Shown here: piece after piece, positions 47,057 through 58,440 of the stretch
Layout of the letters: each line of letters opens with the position of its first letter
How positions within the stretch are numbered: the first letter of the stretch is position 1
Origin: Episyrphus balteatus
Lineage: Eukaryota; Arthropoda; Insecta; Diptera; Syrphidae
DNA length: 64,000 nt
NCBI RefSeq assembly: GCF_945859705.1
Contig: NC_079135.1
Location: 20,090,501-20,154,500 of the forward strand
Direction: 5' to 3'
Program-made: the position numbers and the translations under genes
Notes under the pieces: model-generated
Told to the model about the DNA's origin: nothing
What the model saw: the letters and a program-made list of their open reading frames with translations, nothing else
Database searches by the model: none

Positions 47057-47179
47057 AATATAGTACCTATATCGCAAGTAAAAATTAAATTCCCTACAAA
47101 AATCTGTGAGATTCCTTTATCATGCACATTTAAAAACATAAAAGTTTATTAAAATATTTTGAAGAATAATTTGACTTAC

Positions 47180-47821
47180 CAATATATTTTCCTTATCCAA
47201 CAAATAATCAAAGAACAATTTGACTGGTTTCAATGTCATAACCCCATCCGAATTAGGTGTTATAAAATCAGTAACAAACGATCTCAATTTCCTTCTAAAC
47301 CGACTATCATAATTCATCATATCCTGAAAAGTATTATTCTTCTGAGAACCAACAATTTTGGTATTAATAACAACTCGCATCTTATCAACATAAGTCCGAT
47401 GAAGATATTCAATTTTTTTTCGCAAGTCTTCAAAAAATGCATGCGTTTCAATTGTCATTGTAAGTTCTCGAATAATTTGATCAGACAGCTGCATGACATG
47501 AGTATCGAGAGCTTTAATTTGTTTGATCATATTTGATTGTACTTCCATCAGATCAACTCTTGACATAACCTCAGGAGTCATTGGCGACTGTGGTGGTTGT
47601 GGTTTAAAAAAGTTGGCACACACATTTAGCAATCCTAGAGCGCCAAAAATAATCGGTCCAACTGGCGGTGGTATGGCCAAAGCAGTTACTGCTGCAGTAG
47701 CCAAGGGCAAAGCAAGGGAAGTAGTAGCTTCATGAAAACTTAGTTCACCTGAGTTGCTTGGATTGGCAAAAAGAAGAATGCCAACCGATAGTAAACTAAT
47801 AAAATTTATATTAAACTTCAT
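47180..47821 (-). CDS. Exon 1A: paralogous alternative first exon (residues 1-214)
   Basis: Starts MKFNINFISLLSVGILLFAN, a signal peptide with probable cleavage near residue 25. Then a hydrophobic hairpin-like segment with PPPVGP, a Pro/Gln-rich linker (about 72-83), predicted helices and the FQDMMNYDSRFRRKLRSFV block. Ends AATATATTG|GTAAGT in phase 0, the position and phase used by exon 1B. I found no private exon 2 between here and 40331, so splicing to the shared acceptor at 39247 would give a 671-aa isoform; the intron would be 7,932 bp. Alternatives: a truncated paralogue or pseudogene, but the frame, donor and promoter are intact, which argues for function. Confidence 0.85.
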
Positions 47822-47880
47822 TTTAATAAAAATAATTTTTTTTAACTTTACACCATTTAGGTTGGATTTTTTAAACGAAC

Positions 47881-47967
47881 TGTGGTTGAAATTTTCAAAA
47901 TGGGTGGTATTTAAATGCTTTTTTGAAGCATAAAAATCGAGGTCATTAAACAGTTGTTTAAACCGAG
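47881..47967 (-). promoter_or_regulatory. Predicted core promoter and upstream box of exon 1A
   Basis: On the minus strand: CTCGGTTTAAACAACTGTT (47967-47949), TATA-like TTTAAATA (47915-47908), initiator-like CCACAGTTCG with CAGT A at 47881, 34 nt below the TATA start. Order and spacing match the promoter of exon 1B, so the duplication included the regulatory region. 5' UTR about 60 nt. Confidence 0.55.
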
Positions 47968-48357
47968 TTTTTGTTTGAAGTTATAAGCTTCTACAGTTTT
48001 ACAAATAGTTATTGATGGCTACATGCTACAATCACGTGGTTTTTAACAAATATTTAAACAAAAAAATAAAAAACATTCAACAAAAGTCTATGTTGTTCTA
48101 CATTAAATATATGCTTTTTTACCACCCTAAAAAAGCAAATATTATGATAACTTTCATGTTTTTTAAAGGTTACGGCGTGTTTTTTGACGCGCGTAGACAG
48201 CTAAAGACTGTTGGTTTTGTTTGTTTTAAGTTTTTTTGCTTGCGATATAGGTAGGTACTATATATCAAGTTATGCATTCGTACAAAAAAAAAAAGTTGAG
48301 ATAACATTTTTCCATGACATTACGATGGTAGACAATGCCAAAAAAGTGGGTCCCGGG
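47968..48357. other. Upstream flank of exon 1A
   Basis: No further gene; the plus-strand ORF at 48012-48254 has no recognisable domain. Includes a GACGCGCGTAGACAGC stretch of higher GC. Confidence 0.35.
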
Positions 48358-49187
48358 TCTGTCTGTCAGTCTGTCTGTCTGTCTGTATAAGGAGCTACAG
48401 CCTAAACGGATGGACCGATTAATGTCAAACTTGGTATGTAGCGTTATTCTGCGACTCTCCAGAGGGATTTTTGGAATTAATTTTTTTGGACCAAAAATAA
48501 CGGTACTTGTCATATACCGATTTTAGTAAAATTGAAATATCTCGAAAACGGCTCTAACGATTTTGTTAAAAAAAATTCAAATGATAGTTTTAAGTTGAGG
48601 TCTATCTTCTGATGAAATTTTTTTTTTTGGAGAATCATTATTAACGGTACCTGCCATAGAACCGTTTTTTTCAAATCCGATTATCTCCGAAACTGCTTAT
48701 TCGATTTCAACGAAACTTTTTGTGGAGAAGCATTTATATAATTTAAATATAAGCCAAAAATAAAATTTAAAAAAAAAATTTTTGGATTTTTAAAAAAATT
48801 TTGAAAATTTTTTTTTGAAAAATCAAATTTTCGAAAACGGGACATTGAACTTTTTTGAAATTTTGTTTTTAGATGTTGATTAGTGATTTCTACCAAATGA
48901 CATACCAATTTTATTTTAAAACTTTTTTTCAAAAAAAATATTTATAAAAAATTAGTTTTTTAAAAAACGGCTCTAACGATTTTGAAAATTTTTTTTCTAA
49001 AAATGCATGTTAATATATCAATCAAAACTGCATACTTGTTTTGGAGGGCAATTTAATTTCAGATTTTATTTTATTTTTAAAAAAAACGAATTTTGTTTTT
49101 TTTTTCCAAATTTCTATATAAAAAGTCTTAAAAAATTTAAGCAACTTTAACTCTAAGAGCAAGTTCGTGCGACCCAGTCGTGCATTT
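48358..49187 (-). repeat. Dispersed repeat, inverted right copy beside exon 1A
   Basis: Read on the minus strand it starts ATGCACGACTGGGTCGCACG (from 49187), passes GGTTCTATGGCAGGTACCGT (48665) and CTTATACAGACAGACAGACA (48390), matching the left copy's order. ORFs here (48265-48526) read the repeat in several frames. Confidence 0.65.
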
Positions 49188-52100
49188 TATTTTTTAGGGT
49201 GTTTGAGACAAATTTCTTGGAAAAAATAATGATTTTCTTAGAATGAAAATATAGACAAAAATAAAACATATTAGATACGTTATCCGTCTGGAAGCCTCAA
49301 AAACACATTTCTGTTGCTGCTGAATAGTAAGATATTGCTCTCCTGAACGACAAAATTTCCAATTTGATTGTTGGTTATGCTGAGGTTGCCTTCAGGGGAA
49401 TGGTTCAGACTTCGATACACTGAGCAACTTTAGTCGCCAAAACCAAAAGTCCCAAAAATCTCAAAAATTTAAAATCCCGAATGGATTCTCCAAATAATGA
49501 AAAATTACCTACACTAGTTAAAAAAAATAAAAATTTTTTGGACACCAAGTGCAATTATACTTTTCGTATAGATTTGAGCCCAGAAAACTCGAAAATTGTA
49601 TCTGAAAAAATATTTATGAATAGGTTCTCGAGATATGATTTTTCAAAGTTTTTTGTCGTTGTTTTTTCCAGCCTTTTTAGTAAAAACCAGCGCCTGAGGG
49701 CTGAGTAAATAAACAAAAAATACTAGAACAACTTTTGCTAAGTCACTCCAGATGTTTAAGTGCAATGTATTAAAACATTTAAAAAAAATTGATTTTTGAA
49801 AGATAATTTTTGCAAAAAAAACTTTATAACTAAAAGAAAAAATCAAAATCTTTCGAATCTTCATAGTTTAAAATTTTTCATGTGTAGTATACTTTCTGAT
49901 AAAGATAAAAAGATAAATTTTCTTCAAAATCTATGGATACATTATAAAGATATGACCATTTTTGTAACGAAACGATCAATATTTTCGACTTTTTCTGTGT
50001 TGAGTTTTTGTCTATAACTTGTAAATTAAGCCGAATTTGAAAATTTTTATTAAGTAGTTTTTTGTAGATTATTAAATTTCCTATCGATGTGTATCATTTA
50101 AAAAAATTAAAATTAAAATATTGTAAAGAACTTAAGAAAAACTATTCAAAAAAGAGAAAAAAAAACGAAATTTTTGATGTTTTTACTAAATGGTCTATTG
50201 TTATCCGTTGAGCATTTATAGATGTAAAGAAGAAGAGAAGATACTTTATCTTTCAACACAATGGTCACAAAAATTACTGCTAAAATTGGATAAAATATTG
50301 ACTTTCAAAATCTTCTGTTTTTGGTCTTTTTGAACTAATAATTGATATAAAATTACAAATTTGCTCGAATTTCAAGTAAAATAATCATAAGTGGATATTT
50401 ACATTGTAATTGTAGCGGGTGTGACACAGTTACAAATTTTTTATTCCTGGTTTCGGTACTATTCACTAAAAAAGGTATGTATTTAATAGCTTCAACACCT
50501 TATACGTTTTTCTAACCTGTCTTCAAAAACCTACGATAACATGTAACGGGTGTGGCGTTAGAATATCGATTAAGTCTGCTTCGGTGACTTTAAGAAACCA
50601 TATTGTAGTTTTTTGAATAAAAATTCGTGGATATCGTTTTCAATATAAAAGAATATTTTATTATGTTTCCATTAAGCAAATATTTGAAGGATTTAAAAAA
50701 AAATTGTGTTTTTATAAGAATTAAAAAATATTACGGGTGTGACATGTTAAAACAATATGTCAACATTAAAGAAAATTTAAATAACTTCAAATTTAAAAAT
50801 ATTAAAGACAATATTTAGGACAGGTAAAATACGAATTTAAAATATAGCAAATTGTTGAAATTTGGATAAAAGTTTGCTTTTGGGATAAGATCCAAGTACA
50901 AGAAAATATAAAAAGAAAGTTGGGAGGAAGGGTGTTTTTTCGTGGACAAGATGGAAGGGGTGAAGCTCAAAAATAAAGTGAATAAAATTGTTTGGGAAAT
51001 ATCGTCATGTGACACATGTTTTTAAGGTATTTTTTGATGCTGAATCTAATGACATAAAAATAAAGTCAATACGTTTGCTCTTAGAAAAGTTATTGCCGAT
51101 TAAAAACAAGGGTGCTTGTTTTTTGACCTCAACAGGTAAAATATAACCGAAAACCCTTACGAAATTCATTAAATATGTTCTCTTTCCCATGGGAACTATA
51201 CGAATAAAATAAACCTATAAATTTTTTTCATGTGAAAGGGTGTTTTTTTATGTGTAGAGAAAATATGGATATATTTGAAAAATTTGTAATACTAGAGTAA
51301 TAATAGTGGTACTGTATTGAAATTCAGCAATTATGTTACTTTTAAGATTAGAAACAAGAATCAAAGTGTCTATAAAAATATCATGGTTAAAAGGGTGTTT
51401 TTTTGAATGAAAACAAAAATAATGGGTCACCCTAGTGAAATTTGGTAAAAATATTGAATTTGAGATAGAAAGCAAGAATAGAGAATTTTCATAAAAAAAA
51501 TTTAGGTGAAAGGGTGTTTTTTTCGAAGAGAGTAAAATCTGTAATTGGTCCCAAAAAGCCAATGATTCATGTAAAACATCTAAAAACTTAAGTATAAACG
51601 TTTAATTTGTCATCAAAACCAAAAATAAAATGAATCTTTGACTTGTTGGGACCAATTACAGATTTTAGTGTGTCTTCAAAAAAAAATACCCTTTCACCTA
51701 AATTTTTTTTCAACTAAAAGCGCTCTTCGGCTATGACCTGATAGTGTACAAAAAACTGTGGGGTTTTTTAAATAATGCTTGCTTTGAAAACTTTTAGATT
51801 ATTAATTTTTTCCCATTTTACTAAAAAAAAACACAATTGTAAAGGCTTAAAAAAACATGAACATTATTTGAAGTTCTTATTGTTTTTTACTTTAGGTATA
51901 CTTTTTCTGTTTTATTTTTGGGTTTTTGGATTTTCGAGATAAGAGTTTTCGGGACTCTCGATTGTCCGTCTAATTCTCCTCCACGAAATTTACATTTTCT
52001 CAAAAGTAGGTAATTCTTAAGTCCCTTGAGACTGACTTCTTCAAGAATGCTTATGAAATTATGTTGTAACGCATCGCCAAAGAATCACATTTTTGAAAAT

Positions 52101-52671
52101 TATTAGAAAAAAAAAATCCCAAACACAGCCTGATATTTATACGTTTTGCAAGTTTTTTTAACCTTAGGTATGATAACCATATAAATTTGAACAATTGTTC
52201 AAACAAATTTAATCATTTTGCAAAATTCCATTTTTCAAAATTTCTAATTTAATTTGCATAATAATTTGTCATCATTATTTTTTGCTAATTGATTTGAATT
52301 ATTTCTTTCAAGCCAAAAATAGAATAAAAAATACAATAAGTAGGTAGGTAAATTGTCTTTTTTCTTCTTCAAGCTGTGTTAACATTTATTTTTGTTTTAA
52401 ACTTTTTGCTAATTTTTTATTCATTTTGCGTAGGTCTATATTTAAATTTTTATTGACATTTTTGAGTTTAACGTCATTAAAATTCTTTTAATGAAAACGT
52501 GTGCAAAATTATCAAGAAAATCAATTCCGATAGGAAACGATTTTATTATGCAATATTAGGACTGAGTTGATGAATTTAAATTGAGCCATCTGTAGGCATA
52601 ATCGTTTGAAAATAAATATCATATTTCTTACGAAAAGTTGTTCAAGTCAATATTCGATGATTTTTATTTGT
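49188..52671. other. AT-rich intergenic
   Basis: No gene recognised. Contains fragments of the CCCGAAAACCC family at about 49445-49485 (CCAAAAATCTCAAAAATTTA) and 51900-51975 (GGATTTTCGAGATAAGAGTT, then TTGTCCGTCT), a repeat block at 50930-51712, and GGGTGTGRC phrases near 50419, 50547 and 50734. ORFs up to 104 codons have no domain I know. Confidence 0.4.
50930..51712. repeat. Degenerate repeat, GAAAGGGTGTTTTTTT core
   Basis: The core recurs near 50932, 51235, 51390 and 51511 and, inverted, near 51686. The segment 51505-51565 (ending AATCTGTAATTGGTCCC) is mirrored at 51648-51712, giving a hairpin of about 60-base arms. Likely an old TE with internal repeats. Confidence 0.55.
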
Positions 52672-53136
52672 CATGTCTCATGAGATATGTCTCATGGGAA
52701 ATGTCTCATGAGAATTGTCTCATGGAAAATGTCTCATGAGAAATGTCTTTTGAGAAATGTCTCATTGCAAATTTCAAATGAGAAATGTCTCATGACAAAT
52801 GTCTCTAGATAAATGTCTCTAGACAAATGTCTCTAGACATGTCGATGTCTTAAAAGTCGATAGATAAATGTGGATAGATAAATGTGGATAAATCAATGTC
52901 GATAGATAAATGTGGGTCGATAAATGTCGATAGATAAATGTCGCTAGATAAATGTGGATAGATAAATGTGGATAGATAAATGTGGATAGATAAATGTGGA
53001 TCGATAAATGTCGATATATAAATGTGGATTGATAAATGTCGATAGATAAATGTGGATCGATAAATGTCGATAGATAAATGTGGATTGATAAATGTCGATA
53101 GATAAATGTCGATAGATAAATGTTTATAGATAAATT

Positions 53137-53645
53137 CAGCTCCCAGAAGCTTTTTCGCACCCTCAACTTCCAACGCCTATATCTCGGGATTTTGAAAAAG
53201 GGTAAAAAAAATTTTTGATACCCAAAGGTAACGGGGACTCTAACCTACATTTGGGTACAACTCCCATCACTGTAGGTCCACGGGTTCTCAAACTGGGAGA
53301 ACTTAAAGGTTAAAAAAAATTTAAGCCAGATGCTGAAAAAATAGGCATGATTTGGCGGTTTAACATGGAATATGAGGTTTCTAAAAATCTAACAATGTGC
53401 AAAGCGTAAGCCCATGACACAAGCTAGCATTTGGCATCACTGCCAAAAATTTCTCTCAATCGGTTTAGCTTCCAGGAGCGTTCAAAGGTTCGGGGATTTT
53501 TCGAAAAAAACAATTTACCCGAACTTTCAAACTGGATTTTCTCGGAATTTTGAAAAAATCCAAAAACCCGATTATACCACTATCGGGTAGCTGAGAATAT
53601 AAGCTTTCATATGGCACCACTCCCATGTCTCTAGGTCAAAGCGTT
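53137..53645 (+). repeat. 509-bp module, copy 1
   Basis: Begins CAGCTCCCAGAAGCTTTTTC and ends GGTCAAAGCGTT. It enters directly from the 14-mer array (GATAAATTCAGCTCCC), exactly as at 56194. Followed without a gap by a truncated copy (53646-53912) that breaks off at ACAATGTGCAATG into the 14-mer array. Confidence 0.9.
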
Positions 53646-53912
53646 CAGCTCCCAGAAGCTTTTTCGCACCCCCAACTTCCAACGCCTATATCTCGGGATT
53701 TTGAAAAAGGGTAAAAAAATGTTTTTGATACCCAAAGGTAACGGGGACTCTAACATACATTTGGGTACAACTCCCATCACTGTAGGTCCACGCGTTCTCA
53801 AACTGGGAGAACTTAAAGGTTAAAATAAAAGTTAAGCCCGATGCTGAAAAAATAGGCATGATTTGGTGGTTTAACATGGAAGATGAGCTTTTTAAAAATT
53901 TGACAATGTGCA

Positions 53913-56016
53913 ATGTGGATCGATATATGTGGATAGATAAATGTGGATAGATAAATGTCGATAGATAAATGTGGATAGATAAATGTGGATAGATAAATGT
54001 GGATCGATAAATGTGGATAGATAAATGTCGATAGATAAATGTCGATAGATATATGTGGATAGATAAATGTCGATAGATAAATGTGGATAGATAAATGTGG
54101 ATCGATAAATGTCGATAGATAAATGTGGATAGATAAATGTGGATAGATAAATGCGGATCGATAAATGTGGATCGAAAAATGTCGATAGATAAATGTGGAT
54201 AGATAAATGTGGATAGATAAATGTCGATAGATAAATGTCGATAGACAAATGTGGATCGATAAATGTCGATAGATAAATGTGGATCGATAAATGTCGATAG
54301 ATAAATGTGGATATATAAATGTGGATCGATAAATGTCGATAGTTAAATGTGGATAGATAAATGTGGATAGATAAATGTGGATAGATAAATGTCGATAGAT
54401 AAATGTGGATAGATAAATGTCGATAGATAAATGTGGATAGATAAATGTCGATAGATAAATGTGGATAGATAAATGTGGATCGATATATGTGGATAGATAT
54501 ATGCGGATAGATATATGTGGATACATAAATGTCGATAGATAAATGTGGATAGATAAATGTGGATAGATAAATGTGGATCGATAAATGTCGATAGTTAAAT
54601 GTGGATCGATAAATGTCGATAGATAAATGTGGATAGATAAATGTGGATCGATATATGTGGATAGATATATGTGGATACATAAATGTCGATAGATAAATGT
54701 GGATAGATAAATGTGGATCGATAAATGTCGATAGTTAAATGTGGATCGATAAATGTCGATAGATAAATGTGGATAGATAAATGTGGATCGATATATGTGG
54801 ATAGATATATGTGGATACATAAATGTCGATAGATAAATGTGGATAGATAAATGTGGATCGATAAATGTCGATAGTTAAATGTGGATCGATAAATGTCGAT
54901 AGATAAATGTGGATCGATAAATGTCGATAGATAAATGTGGATCGATAAATGTGGATCGATATATGTGGATAGATATATGTGGATACATAAATGTCGATAG
55001 ATAAATGTGGATAGATAAATGTGGATCGATAAATGTCGATAGATAAATGTGGATCGATAAATGTGGATAGATAAATGTGGATCGATATATGTGGATAGAT
55101 ATATGTGGATAGATAAATGTGGATAGATAAATGTGGATAGATAAATGTGGATCGATAAATGTGGATAGATAGATCTATCGACATTTATCTATCGACATTT
55201 ATCGATCCACATTTATCTATCAACATTTATCTATCCACATTTATCGATCCACATCGATCGATCCACATTTATCTATCGACATTTATCTATCCACATTTAT
55301 CGATCCACATTTATCTATCCACATTTATCGATCCACATTTATCGATCCACATTTATCTATCGACATTTATCCAGAGACATTTAGCTATCGACATTTATCG
55401 ATCGACATTTATCTAGAGACATTTAGCTATCGACATTTATCTATCGACATTTATCTATCCACATTTATCGATCCACATTTATCTATCCACATTTATCGAT
55501 CCACATTTATCGATCCACATTTATCGATCCACATTTATCTATCCACATTTATCTATCCACATTTATCGATCCACATTTATCTATCCACATTTATCGATCC
55601 ACATTTATCGATCCACATTTATCTATCGACATTTATCCAGAGACATTTAGCTATCGACATTTATCGATCGACATTTATCTAGAGACATTAAGCTACCGAC
55701 ATTTATCTATCCACATTTATCGATCCACATTTATATATCCACATTTATCTATCCACATTTATCGATCCACATTTATCGATCCACATTTATCTATCGACAT
55801 TTATCGATCCACATTTATCTATCCACATTTATCGATCCACATTTATCTATCGACATTTATCTATCCACATTTATCGATCCACATTTATCGATCCACATTT
55901 ATCTATCCACATTTATCGATCCACATTTATCGATCCACATTTATCGATCCACATTTATCTATCGACATTTATCTATCCACATTTATCTATCGACATTTAT
56001 CTATTGACATTTATCA
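53913..56016. repeat. Head-to-head 14-mer array
   Basis: From 53913 to 55173 units read GGATAGATAAATGT / CGATCGATAAATGT; from 55174 to 56016 they read as the reverse complement. The switch is the palindrome ATAGATCTAT at 55169-55178. Some 150 units in all. Sub-blocks of about 140 bp (GGATCGATATATGTGGATAG followed by ATATATGTGGATACATAAAT) recur at 54476, 54646, 54786 and 54955, showing local higher-order duplication. Confidence 0.92.
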
Positions 56017-56193
56017 ATATGAATATATACGAATAACAATATACATATGTGCCTTTGATTATGAAAGTGGATTGATAAATGTCGATAGATAAATGTGGAT
56101 AGATAAATGTGGATAGATAAATGTCGATAGATAAATGTGGATAGATAAATGTCGATAGATAAACGTGGATAGATAAATGTCGATGGATAAATT

Positions 56194-57990
56194 CAGCTCC
56201 CAGAAGCTTTTTCGCAACTTCCACCGCCTATATATCGGGATTTTGAAAAAGGGTAAAAAAAATTTTTTTGATACCCAAAGGTAACGGGGACTCTAACATA
56301 CATTTGGGTACAACTCCCATCATTGTAGGTCCACGGGTTCTCAAACTGGGAGAACTTAAAGGTTAAAATAAAAGTTAAGCCCGATGCTGAAAAAATAGGC
56401 ATGATTTGGCGGTTTAACATGGAATATGAGGTTTTTAAAAATCTAACAATGTGCAAAGCGTAAGCCCATGACACAAGCTAGCATTTGGCATCACTGCCAA
56501 AAATTTCTCTCAATCGGTTTAGCTTCCAGGAGCGTTCAAAGGTTCGGGGATTTTTCGAAAAAAACAATTTACCCGAACTTTCAAACTGGATTTTCTCGGA
56601 ATTTTGAAAAAAATCCAAAAACCCGATTATACCACTATCGGGTAGCTGAGAATATAAGCTTTCATATGGCACCACTCCCATGTCTCTAGGTCAAAGCGTT
56701 CAGCTCCCAGAAGCTTTTTCGCACCCCCAACTTCTAACGCCTATATCTCGGGATTTTGAAAAAGGGTAAAAAAAATTTTTGATACCCAAAGGTAACGGGG
56801 ACTCTAACATACATTTGGGTACAACTCCCATCACTGTAGGTCCACGGGTTCTCAAACTGGGAGAACTTAAAGGTTAAAATAAAAGTTAAGCCCGATGCTG
56901 AAAAAATAGGCATGATTTGGCGGTTTAACATGGAATATGAGGTTTTTAAAAATCTAACAATGTGCAAAGCGTAAGCCCATGACACAAGCTAGCATTTGGC
57001 ATCACTGCCAAAAATTTCTCTCAAGCGGTTTAGCTTCCAGGAGCGTTCAAAGGTTCGGGGATTTTTCGAAAAAAACAATTTACCCGAACTTTCAAACTGG
57101 ATTTTCTCGGAATTTTGAAAAAAATCCAAAAACCCGATTATACCACTATCGGGCAGCTGAGAATATAAGCTTTCATATGGCACCACTCCCATGTCTCTAG
57201 GTCAAAGCGTTCAGCTCCCAGAAGCTTTTTCGCACCCCCAACTTCCAACGCCTATATCTCGGGATTTTGAAAAAGGATAAAAAAATGTTTTTGATACCCA
57301 AAGGTAACGGGGACTCTAACCTACATTTGGGTACAACTCCCATCACTGTAGGTCCACGTGTTCTCAAACTGGGAGAACTTAAAGTTTAAAAAAAAAGTTA
57401 AGCCCGATGCTGAAAAAATATTCATGATTTGGTGGTTTAACATGGAAGATGAGCTTTTTAAAAATCTGACAATGTGCAATGCGTAAGCCCATGACACAGG
57501 CTAGCATTTGGCATCACTGCCAAAAATTTCTCTCAATCGGTTTAGCTTCCAGGAGCGTTCAAAGGTTCGGGGATTTTTCGAAAAAAACAATTTACCCGAA
57601 CTTTCAAACTGGATTTTCTCGGTATTTTGAAAAAAATCCAAAAACCCGATTATACCACTATCGGGCAGCTGAGAATATAAGCTTTCATATGGCACCACTC
57701 CCATGTCTCTAGGTCAAAGCGTTCAGCTCCCAAAAGCTTCTTCGCACCCCCAACTTCCAACGCCTATATCTCGGGATTTTGAAAAAGGGTAAAAAAATGT
57801 TTTTGATACCCAAAGGTAACGGGGACTCTAACATACATTTGGGTACAACTCCCATCACTGTAGGTCCACGCGTTCTCAAACTGGGAGAACTTAAAGGTTA
57901 AAATAAAAGTTAAGCCCGATGCTGAAAAAATAGGCATGATTTGGTGGTTTAACATGGAAGATGAGCTTTTTAAAAATCTGACAATGTGCA
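56194..57990 (+). repeat. 509-bp modules, three full copies plus one truncated
   Basis: Full copies start at 56194, 56701 and 57212 (507-512 bp); a truncated copy starts at 57724 and ends at the same ACAATGTGCAATG junction as the one at 53912. Copies are about 97-99% alike by eye. The conserved minus-strand ORF (SWAYALHIVRFLK..) and plus-strand ORF in each copy follow from this identity and are not kept in the old copy at 15246. Confidence 0.9.
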
Positions 57991-58440
57991 ATGTAGATCG
58001 ATATATGTGGATAGATAAATCTCGATAGATAAATGTCGATAGATAAATGTCGATAGATTTATTTGGATAGATAAAATGTCGATAGATAAATGTCGATAGA
58101 TAAATGTCGATAGATAAATGTCGATAGATAAATGTCGATAGATAAATGTCGATAGATAAATGTCGATAGATTTATTTGGATGGATAAAATGTGGATAGAT
58201 AAATGTCGATAGATAAATGTGGATAGATAAATGTCGATAGATAAATGTCTCTAGATAAAGTCTCTAGATAAATGTCTCATGAGAAATGTCTCATGGCAAA
58301 TGTCTCATGAGAAATATCCTCAACACAAATGTCTCATGGGACATGTCTCATGGAATATGTCTCATGGGACATGTCCGATGACCCATGTCTCATGAGACAC
58401 TTAAATGATTTATGTCTCATGGGACATGTCTCACCACCGG

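Larger units (their letters stand above)
52672..58440. repeat. Composite 14-mer satellite and 509-bp module array
   Basis: A single repeat territory made of two components: 14-bp units ending AAATGT, and a ~509-bp module. Order: CTCATGAGAAATGT units (52672-52800), CTCTAGATAAATGT units (to 52850), GATAGATAAATGTG core (52856-53130), module (53137-53645), truncated module (53646-53912), core array (53913-55173), inverted core array (55174-56016), short core array (56070-56190), three modules (56194-57723), truncated module (57724-57990), core (57991-58250), CTCTAGA then CTCATGAG units (58251-58440). No gene: the stop-free stretches of up to 335 codons are translations of the 14-mer. Confidence 0.9.

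Noticed and set aside
47180..47821. Exon 1A as a processed pseudogene
   Set aside because: Open frame, intact donor and a matching promoter upstream; no poly-A tail or loss of intron is seen. Truncated duplicate remains possible.
53813..54820. Stop-free ORF of 335 codons (repeating STFIYPHLSIHIYL)
   Set aside because: It is the translation of a 14-bp satellite whose unit has no stop in these frames; other frames and the inverted half give the same peptide.
56193..57991. Conserved minus-strand ORF in each 509-bp module (SWAYALHIVRFLK...)
   Set aside because: Conservation follows from recent duplication of the DNA; the diverged copy at 15246-15540 has indels that break the frame.
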